Shown here: positions 1 through 5,196 of the stretch, one piece after another | How the letters are laid out: each line of letters begins with the position of its first letter | Numbering within the stretch: the stretch's first letter is position 1 | DNA from: Candidatus Margulisiibacteriota bacterium | GTDB taxonomy: Bacteria > Margulisbacteria > WOR-1 > O2-12-FULL-45-9 | DNA: 6,695 bases | Reading direction: 5' to 3' | Assembly (NCBI GenBank): GCA_028714935.1 | Contig: JAQTLJ010000068.1 | Location: 1 to 6,695 of the forward strand | The notes under the pieces: generated by a model | Told to the model about the DNA's origin: nothing | Database searches by the model: none | The model's input: the letters and a program-made list of their open reading frames with translations, nothing else | Position numbers and translations under genes: made by a program

Positions 1-382
1 AATCAAGACGGTCGCAGATCTCGATCACCGACTTGTTCCGGCCGAAAACATTGACGATCTCATAGTCGATATCTTTTTTAAGCTCGAGTACGAGGCGCAG
101 GGTGCCGTTAACCTGTTTAAGGGATAGGGCTTTGATCCGTTTAGAATTGATCTTTGGGAGAGAAAGGTCCCGGGCGGCCTCAGCGCCGGGCAGATCAATT
201 ATCAGCTGGTCTTCCAGCAGGAGCCCTTTTGCCTGAACGTTGTCCGAAGTATAAATATCCAGATAATCAAAGCCGCGGTCGCGCGAGGCTTCGATCGCGG
301 TGACCCGGGGGTTATCGGCGAATGCCAAGCTCGCCACAAGCCAATGACAAATGATGCCGGAAATTAATATTCGCTTAAGCAT
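1..382 (-). CDS. Exported AMIN-domain protein, N-terminal part (probable N-acetylmuramoyl-L-alanine amidase or PilQ-like protein)
   Basis: I translated this by hand from the ATG at 382-380. It gives 127 codons in an open frame that leaves the window at the left edge, so the 3' part is missing. Residues 1-22 look like a Sec signal peptide: K3-R4, a hydrophobic core, and an A-x-A cleavage site at 20-22 (AFA before DN). Residues 26-123 resemble the AMIN domain: a beta-rich stretch with DYLDIYTSD, then LIIDLPGAE, an I-K-A-L-S-L-K-Q segment, and LRLVLELKKDIDYEIV. AMIN domains direct periplasmic proteins to peptidoglycan or the division site. They are found on AmiC-type amidases, on the PilQ secretin and on stand-alone proteins. 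The part that would decide between these lies outside the window; an amidase is my first guess. The start overlaps the cca stop by 8 nt, and no Shine-Dalgarno sequence lies upstream, so translation is probably coupled to cca. The coding region is firm and the exact product is not. Confidence 0.72.
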   Translation of the reverse strand, partial: MLKRILISGIICHWLVASLAFADNPRVTAIEASRDRGFDYLDIYTSDNVQAKGLLLEDQLIIDLPGAEAARDLSLPKINSKRIKALSLKQVNGTLRLVLELKKDIDYEIVNVFGRNKSVIEICDRLD

Positions 383-1703
383 AGGTTTTAATCATCTTCA
401 GTAAGATTTCCCGGTCATTCAGTTTTGGATCGTCGAGCACCTTTTCCAGGAGATCATCAAGGACGCGCCCGATCTTTGGCCCGGCCGGGATGTTCAGCGT
501 TTGCATAACATCATTGCCGTCGACCTTAAGGTCAGAAACATGCAGGGCGTTTTGCTCCTCAACGATCTTGTGGATGCGCTTTTGGAGTTCAACGAGGTAA
601 TGGGAGTCGATCTCCCGCTCCATTGCCCGGGTGTCAGCTTCTCTCAAGGCAAACAGGGCCTTGATGTTGCCGAGGCCGACCCGGCGGATAAAACGGCGGA
701 CAGCGGCATCGCTCCACTCCGAGGTGTAATTGAACATATGGTTGCCGATCAGATTGCTGACTTTGCCGATCTCTTCATTGCTGAACTTAAGCCGTTTCAG
801 GATGTTCTCTGCGGTTTCCATGCCGACCTGATCGTGGTTGTAGTAGGTAAAATCCTTTTTGCATGAAGGTTTGGAAATATCATGCAGCAGCGCGGCCAGG
901 CGAATAACGATATCGCCTTTTGGCGCCGCGTCGCAGGAGTGCAGGCTGTGCCAGTAAACATCATACTTATGGAACTCCGGCGGCTGCTCAACGCCCCAGC
1001 AGGCTTCGAGTTCCGGCAGGATCTGCTTTAAGAGGCCGGAGCGGCGCATTAATTCAAAGCCGATCGACGGTTTTTCGGCCGCCAGCATCTTGACCAGTTC
1101 ATCGTGGAGCCTTTCCGGTGCGACTTTTTTGGTGACATCAAGTGTCTGGCCGATCGCTTCAAAGGTACGTTGTTCGATCTCGAATCCCAGCTTGGCGGCG
1201 AAACGGCAGGCGCGGACAGAGCGCAGGCCGTCTTCGCGGAAGCGTTCAATTGGATCACCGACCGTCCTGATCACTTTATTGTTCAGGTCTTTTTTGCCGG
1301 CAAAGTCGTCGATCAATTCATCGGCCAGGGGGTCATAAGCCAGGGCATTGATCGTAAAGTCGCGGCGGGAAACATCTTTATGGATGTCGCCCGTGAAAAC
1401 AACATTCGCAGGATGCCGGCCGTCAACGTATTTTTCATCGGCGCGAAAAGTCGTGACTTCATAATTGCCGTCCGGTAAAAGTATGGTGACCGTGCCGTAT
1501 TCTATGCCGGTCGGGACGACTTTAGGGAAGAGCTTAGCAACTTCATCAGGCTTAGCGGCGGTGGTAATATCCCATTCCTCAACCGATAGGTCCAACAATC
1601 GGTCGCGGATGCAACCGCCGACCAGGTAAGCCTGGTAGCCGCTCGCTTTCAATTTTTTGATAATTTCCAGCGCACCGGCGGGAAATTGTTCGTTTTTCAG
1701 CAT
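375..1703 (-). CDS. cca: CCA tRNA nucleotidyltransferase / poly(A) polymerase family with HD domain
   Basis: This is a class II nucleotidyltransferase of 442 aa, a normal family length. It should add or repair the 3' CCA end of tRNAs in the cytoplasm using CTP and ATP. The head domain has LVGGCIRDRLL (GG at 29-30, RD at 33-34), the metal-binding stretch EEWDITT (43-48), RRDFTINALAY (113-123) and the nucleotide-templating EDGLRSVR (157-164). After the neck and body, residues 250-330 form an HD phosphohydrolase-like domain: H252, LLHDISKP (H274-D275) and YNHDQVG (H290). HD-containing members often also hydrolyse 2',3'-cyclic phosphates. That is family knowledge and is not shown here. The usual metal-binding D-x-D reads E43-W-D45, a conservative change at a catalytic position. 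A few lineages split the work between separate CC-adding and A-adding enzymes, and sequence alone does not settle which this is. The ATG at 1703 is preceded by ATCAAG rather than a good Shine-Dalgarno sequence. The gene is followed with an overlap by the AMIN-domain gene. Confidence 0.93.
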   Translation of the reverse strand: MLKNEQFPAGALEIIKKLKASGYQAYLVGGCIRDRLLDLSVEEWDITTAAKPDEVAKLFPKVVPTGIEYGTVTILLPDGNYEVTTFRADEKYVDGRHPANVVFTGDIHKDVSRRDFTINALAYDPLADELIDDFAGKKDLNNKVIRTVGDPIERFREDGLRSVRACRFAAKLGFEIEQRTFEAIGQTLDVTKKVAPERLHDELVKMLAAEKPSIGFELMRRSGLLKQILPELEACWGVEQPPEFHKYDVYWHSLHSCDAAPKGDIVIRLAALLHDISKPSCKKDFTYYNHDQVGMETAENILKRLKFSNEEIGKVSNLIGNHMFNYTSEWSDAAVRRFIRRVGLGNIKALFALREADTRAMEREIDSHYLVELQKRIHKIVEEQNALHVSDLKVDGNDVMQTLNIPAGPKIGRVLDDLLEKVLDDPKLNDREILLKMIKTYA

Positions 1704-1715
1704 CTTGATAAAATT

Positions 1716-1744
1716 AGTTTACCGCAGCTTGAAGCGAATGTAAA
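1716..1744 (-). promoter_or_regulatory. Probable sigma-70-type promoter of cca
   Basis: Reading leftward, TTTACA (complement of 1739-1744, five of six matches to TTGACA) is separated by 17 bp from TAAACT (complement of 1716-1721, four of six matches to TATAAT). Only 12 nt separate the -10 box from the cca ATG, so the transcript would start about 5 nt before the ATG and have almost no leader. The spacing is ideal but the -10 box is weak, so this is a moderate call. Confidence 0.45.
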
Positions 1745-1750
1745 GTTTAA

Positions 1751-1779
1751 TTGACTTGGGTAGTGATGAGTTTTATAAT
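1751..1779 (+). promoter_or_regulatory. Strong sigma-70-type promoter of the glycosyltransferase gene
   Basis: TTGACT at 1751-1756 (five of six) and a perfect TATAAT at 1774-1779 are separated by exactly 17 bp. This is the best promoter match in the window. The predicted transcription start is about 1785-1787. It lies back to back with the cca promoter, with only 6 bp (1745-1750) between the two -35 boxes. A TTG at 1756 that would nominally extend the downstream reading frame sits inside this promoter and is therefore unlikely to be the start codon. Confidence 0.75.
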
Positions 1780-1788
1780 GAAGGCACA

Positions 1789-3357
1789 GTGAAGCTCTCT
1801 CCTTTTTGGAAAGGATTTGTCTTTGTCCTGATCGCTGCCCTGCTGGCCGGGGGCGTCGTTTTTATCAGCCGCGTCCTGGCCGGCGACGCGTTTAACCGCG
1901 AAGAGGCCCAGCATGCCCTCTACGGGATGTGGCTGGCCAGGGACATCAAGGCGCTGGATATCGGCAGTTTCTGGTATGACACGCAACGGCAGATGGTCTG
2001 GCCGTTCCTTCATTCCTGGGTCCTGTCCTTCTTTTTTCTGGTGTTCGGCACAAGCTACCTCACCGCCCGGCTGCTGAGCTGGGCGCTGTTTTTAGCGGCG
2101 GTTATCCTGATCTATCTTATCTCCACTGAGCTTTGCGACGAAAAAGGGTGGAGGGTGGGGATAGTCGCGTCCCTGCTGGCGCTGACTTCCCCGATAATGA
2201 TCAGATTTGCCGCAGAGAACATGATCGAAGGCCTTGGGGCGTTGCTGTTTATGGCGACGGCCGGCCTGTACATGATCTCCGAAGAAAGAAAGATCACTGT
2301 TGAATATGTCTTGCTCGCCTTCCTGATCGGCCTCTCGATCTATACTAATTATTTGTACGCTTATCTCCTTATCCCGGCTTTTATCGTGATGACCCTGGTT
2401 AGGCTGGGGCCGCTGACGTTTGAAGCGGTCCAGCTGCGGCGGCGCGGCGAGAAAGAGGCGGTCCATTTTGTCTGGTGGTCATACCGGAAATTCATTGTTC
2501 TCGGGGTTCTTCTGTTCCTCTGCGGCAGTTGGTTCTCTTTTTCTTTTTCACGGAAAATCTTTCTGCTCTACAATACGATCTTTAAATATTCCGGCGGGAC
2601 GGTGGTGGAGGGCTGGCTGCCAAACCTGATATATTATCCCAAAGTCATTATTTCGGACCTGGCCTTTTCTCCCTGGATCGGGGTTTTAATGCTGGCTGCT
2701 TTGTTCCTGCCTAGGGTCGCGTCGCGTTACCACGGGCTTAACCGATTGTATATTTATGTTTGGACCGTCCTCCTTTTACTGACGTTGACGATCAGCGCCA
2801 AGACACCGCAGATGATCTATATTATTGTCCCCTTTATTTTAATAATTTTTTCCGGAGTGGTAGTTTACTTGTTTGACAGCCTAAAAAGAACAAATAAAGC
2901 CTGGGCATATGGCTTGGCAGCTGTGATCTTGATACCGGCGCTAATTTCACTTCCCCGTTTTGGCGGGCTTTATTTGCCGGAACAGGGAGAAGGCAGCATG
3001 ATCAAAGCGCTTGATTATTTTCAGGCGACCGTACCCGGGAAGGCGGGCATTGTTTCTATGCTTAACTTAAAGCGGTTGAACCCCGAAGTAGTTAAGTTCC
3101 ACTTTAGGGACTGGCCGGGTGAAATAATAGCCGAAACCCAATTTTCCGGCGAAGAGATCCCGGCGGGGGAGACATATTTTTTAAGCCTGGAAATCGATGC
3201 CAACAGTCCTTATCAGGCGGATATTTTGGATGATTCATTGTACCGCTGGAATGCCTGGCTGAAAGACAGGGAAATGGATGGCAGGATAAGGCTTTATTCC
3301 GTCAAAAGATTTGACGGCCCCGGATTGACCGCAAAGATCTTCAGATCTAACCCTTAG
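1789..3357 (+). CDS. GT-C membrane glycosyltransferase, GT39/PMT/ArnT-like
   Basis: This is a polytopic membrane protein of about 522 aa, probably moving a sugar from a polyprenyl-phosphate carrier to an acceptor on the outer face of the cytoplasmic membrane. The first membrane segment (about 9-30) is followed by the loop GDAFNREEAQHALYGMW. Its acidic residues D33 and E38/E39 match the D/E active-site region of GT-C enzymes. Then comes VFGTSYLTARLLSWAL, the family's G-x5-R pattern before the third membrane segment. Around eight to ten further hydrophobic segments follow, up to about residue 390. The last 120 or so residues (about 400-522) look soluble and probably face the periplasm. I chose the GTG at 1789 because the frame's upstream TTG (1756) lies within the promoter and no other start codon precedes the first membrane segment. 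GAAGG (1780-1784) lies close upstream but would not be transcribed from this promoter, so the mRNA may be leaderless. The substrate is unknown, and no glycan genes lie nearby. The stop is 2 bp from the stop of the opposing radical SAM gene. Confidence 0.82.
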   Translation: MKLSPFWKGFVFVLIAALLAGGVVFISRVLAGDAFNREEAQHALYGMWLARDIKALDIGSFWYDTQRQMVWPFLHSWVLSFFFLVFGTSYLTARLLSWALFLAAVILIYLISTELCDEKGWRVGIVASLLALTSPIMIRFAAENMIEGLGALLFMATAGLYMISEERKITVEYVLLAFLIGLSIYTNYLYAYLLIPAFIVMTLVRLGPLTFEAVQLRRRGEKEAVHFVWWSYRKFIVLGVLLFLCGSWFSFSFSRKIFLLYNTIFKYSGGTVVEGWLPNLIYYPKVIISDLAFSPWIGVLMLAALFLPRVASRYHGLNRLYIYVWTVLLLLTLTISAKTPQMIYIIVPFILIIFSGVVVYLFDSLKRTNKAWAYGLAAVILIPALISLPRFGGLYLPEQGEGSMIKALDYFQATVPGKAGIVSMLNLKRLNPEVVKFHFRDWPGEIIAETQFSGEEIPAGETYFLSLEIDANSPYQADILDDSLYRWNAWLKDREMDGRIRLYSVKRFDGPGLTAKIFRSNP

Positions 3358-3359
3358 TT

Positions 3360-5111
3360 TTAAATCCTGGAATTGAATTGGGCGATTATTCTCTCGGTCT
3401 CGGCCGGATCGCCGGTCAAACTGCAATAGAACAATCTTTCGGCAAATTCGTGTGGAGAGAGGCCCAAAACCTGGGAAAGCAAATAATGGCTGTGTGAAAA
3501 ACCAGAAATGATGCCTAGTTTGGTGATGCGTCGCTGCAGGTTATTGACCGCCTTCACGTATTCAGCGTAGTTTTTCCCGTCTATTTTATAGGGCAGGGGT
3601 GGCCAGAAGCGCATCGGCAAGGATAGTATCAGGGGATATTTTAACAGATATTGTAAAACTTCCGGGCTTTGCATCGTCGGCGCGCTTTTCCGGCCGGCTA
3701 AAAACAAAGCCTGGTCTTTTTTATCGGGATAAACGATCTCACAGCCGAGATCGGCGGCGTGGTTTGCATCGTAAGTGCCTGGATATAAACCGAGGGCTTG
3801 GACCGGAGCGGAAAGCGGCTGAACTTCTTGAAGGAACCGTAAGATCAAGTCGCCTTCATTCTCGGGCATTCCCGGGTAGGGATAGATAAAACTGCCGATC
3901 GTGGCCATCCCGGCATTTTTCGCCGCGAGCATCGCTGCTTTTATATCGTCGAGTCCTGCTTTTTTCCCCATCCGGTTCAGGGTGGCATCATCGGCCGCTT
4001 CGACGCCGAAGAAAACGGCCGCTGCCCCTGCCAGTTTCATTCTTTTCATTATGATTGATAAAGGAGCGGAATTCTGTCGTTCATCTTTGCCGCGCATGAA
4101 CAGGACCCAGTGGAATTTTCCGGCCAGATTCCTGCCGATGATTTCGTCGGCGATTTCTTTTGCCTGGTGGGGTGGTGTGCTGCTGCCGACCAGCTCAAAG
4201 GAAACGATGCCGAACCGCTGATAAAGAGCTTCCATCTCATCGACGATCTCTTTAGCCGGTTTAACATAGCGTTGCGTGCCGCTCAGCAGGGGCTGTGAAC
4301 AGAAGTGGCACTGATAAAAACAGCCGCGGGAAGCCTCGATGAAAGCGTATTTCATCACTCCCAGGAAATCCTGCTCTTCGTAAGGTGCGCGGGAGAGCTC
4401 GATCCATTGGTTAAGGGGAAGGCGCTTTCTCGGAGTGGCAATGACCTGCCCTTCAGCCGTCCGGAAAACCAAATTTGGGATGTTGTGCAACTGGGTCAAT
4501 TCGCCGGTTTTGAGCTGGTCAATTATCCCGGCCAGCTCAACCAGGCTTAGCTCACCTTCGCCGATAACTAAAGCGGTCGGGGCGGTCGTCTCCCGGTAAA
4601 TCGTTTCAGCAAAGTGGGTGGTTTGCGGTCCGCCGAAAATGATCGGCAAGTTGGGATTTTCCCGACGCAGGCGGTTGGCGATCGCGATGGAGCCTGAAGT
4701 ACTGCTCCCCAGATAAAGCGAAAAGCCGACCGCGTCAAATTTTTCGGCCTGGACCCGCCGGGCCAGCTCCTGGCCGATCTCCTCATAAGCATTTTTTTCG
4801 ACCGCGGCCAGCTCTTCGGTCAGCCGGGGCAGAGCAGTCATGTCGCGCCTTAGGCGGAAGAACATTTTTAATTGCTGCCAGGGGCTCGCGCCTTCGATTA
4901 CCAGCGGTTTCAGGCTGCGCTGGTAAATAGCGCGCAATTCTCCGACCAGGGCGGGCGGAAACAGGCGTGGCGTCAGAGGCGCGGCATAATTTTCCACGAC
5001 GCCTTCATGCCCGGCTTTTCTCAGGGCTTGGCGAAGCATGAGCAGGCCCGGCCTGGGGACTTTACCCGAAAGGTCCATATGGCCGAGTCCGCCGATCAAG
5101 AGCATTCTCAT
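3360..5111 (-). CDS. B12-binding-type radical SAM protein of unknown function
   Basis: The product is 583 aa. The radical SAM cluster motif C-x3-C-x2-C is at C264, C268 and C271 (EASRGCFYQCHFC), and such enzymes bind a 4Fe-4S cluster and cleave S-adenosylmethionine. Before it lies a Rossmann-like region of the cobalamin-binding type: MLLIGGLG at the start, FDAVGFSLYLGS (125-136), PIIFGGPQTTHF (156-167) and the typical IGEGELSLVEL (183-193). The GVEAADDATLNRMGKK stretch (369-384) is also typical of this superfamily. The classic cobalamin ligand motif D-x-H-x2-G is not seen, as in many relatives. An extra, mostly helical stretch (about 45-122) interrupts the N-terminal fold, and the last 120 or so residues match no domain I recognise. 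Relatives carry out methylations and ring rearrangements; the substrate here cannot be told. The start is ATG 5111. A second in-frame ATG at 5105 (M3) has AGG at better spacing, 7 nt upstream, and may be the true start. The gene stands alone on its strand. Confidence 0.85.
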   Translation of the reverse strand: MRMLLIGGLGHMDLSGKVPRPGLLMLRQALRKAGHEGVVENYAAPLTPRLFPPALVGELRAIYQRSLKPLVIEGASPWQQLKMFFRLRRDMTALPRLTEELAAVEKNAYEEIGQELARRVQAEKFDAVGFSLYLGSSTSGSIAIANRLRRENPNLPIIFGGPQTTHFAETIYRETTAPTALVIGEGELSLVELAGIIDQLKTGELTQLHNIPNLVFRTAEGQVIATPRKRLPLNQWIELSRAPYEEQDFLGVMKYAFIEASRGCFYQCHFCSQPLLSGTQRYVKPAKEIVDEMEALYQRFGIVSFELVGSSTPPHQAKEIADEIIGRNLAGKFHWVLFMRGKDERQNSAPLSIIMKRMKLAGAAAVFFGVEAADDATLNRMGKKAGLDDIKAAMLAAKNAGMATIGSFIYPYPGMPENEGDLILRFLQEVQPLSAPVQALGLYPGTYDANHAADLGCEIVYPDKKDQALFLAGRKSAPTMQSPEVLQYLLKYPLILSLPMRFWPPLPYKIDGKNYAEYVKAVNNLQRRITKLGIISGFSHSHYLLSQVLGLSPHEFAERLFYCSLTGDPAETERIIAQFNSRI

Positions 5112-5129
5112 GCCTATTTATCGACAGAC

Positions 5130-5158
5130 TTGATGAAAATTTCAGATTTTAGTAAGAT
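5130..5158 (+). promoter_or_regulatory. Possible promoter of the sensor kinase gene
   Basis: TTGATG (5130-5135) and TAAGAT (5153-5158), 17 bp apart, each match the sigma-70 consensus at four of six positions. The transcript would start near 5165 and carry a leader of about 32 nt containing the hairpin at 5167-5181 and the ribosome binding site. The spacing is good but the boxes are modest. On the other strand TAAAAT (complement of 5146-5151) could serve as a -10 box for the radical SAM gene, but I see no matching -35 box. Confidence 0.4.
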
Positions 5159-5166
5159 AGGAGGGT

Positions 5167-5181
5167 AAGCTCAGGGAGCTT
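5167..5181. repeat. Small perfect inverted repeat in the kinase leader
   Basis: AAGCTC (5167-5172) and GAGCTT (5176-5181) are perfect reverse complements around a 3-nt loop (AGG). They could form a short RNA hairpin directly before the kinase ribosome binding site, or serve as a small operator between the divergent genes. No U-run follows on either strand, so it is not a terminator. A 6-bp stem can arise by chance. Confidence 0.35.
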
Positions 5182-5183
5182 GA

Positions 5184-5192
5184 AAAGGGGAG
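5184..5192 (+). promoter_or_regulatory. Ribosome binding site of the sensor kinase
   Basis: AAAGGGGAG ends 4 nt before the ATG at 5197. It is purine-rich and pairs with the 16S anti-Shine-Dalgarno sequence through GGGAG-like contacts. It fixes the kinase start at 5197. The hairpin at 5167-5181 ends just before it. Confidence 0.6.
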
Positions 5193-5196
5193 CGCA

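Noticed and set aside
501..866. Plus-strand open frame opposite cca
   Set aside because: It is antisense to well-conserved cca motifs; the translation shows no domain and no ribosome binding site.
1104..1478. Plus-strand open frame of 124 codons opposite cca
   Set aside because: It is a shadow of the conserved catalytic head domain on the other strand.
1723..1736. CGCAGCTTGAAGCG near-palindrome between the divergent promoters
   Set aside because: The arms are imperfect and there is almost no loop; it lies in the promoter spacer and is too weak to call an operator.
1756..1788. TTG start that would add 11 residues to the glycosyltransferase
   Set aside because: It lies inside the -35/-10 promoter, has no ribosome binding site, and the added residues do not look like part of the fold.
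3335..3348. Doubled AGATCT near the end of the glycosyltransferase gene, considered as a terminator
   Set aside because: The loop would be 2 nt, no U-run follows and it lies within coding sequence; it is a codon-level coincidence in GATC-rich DNA.
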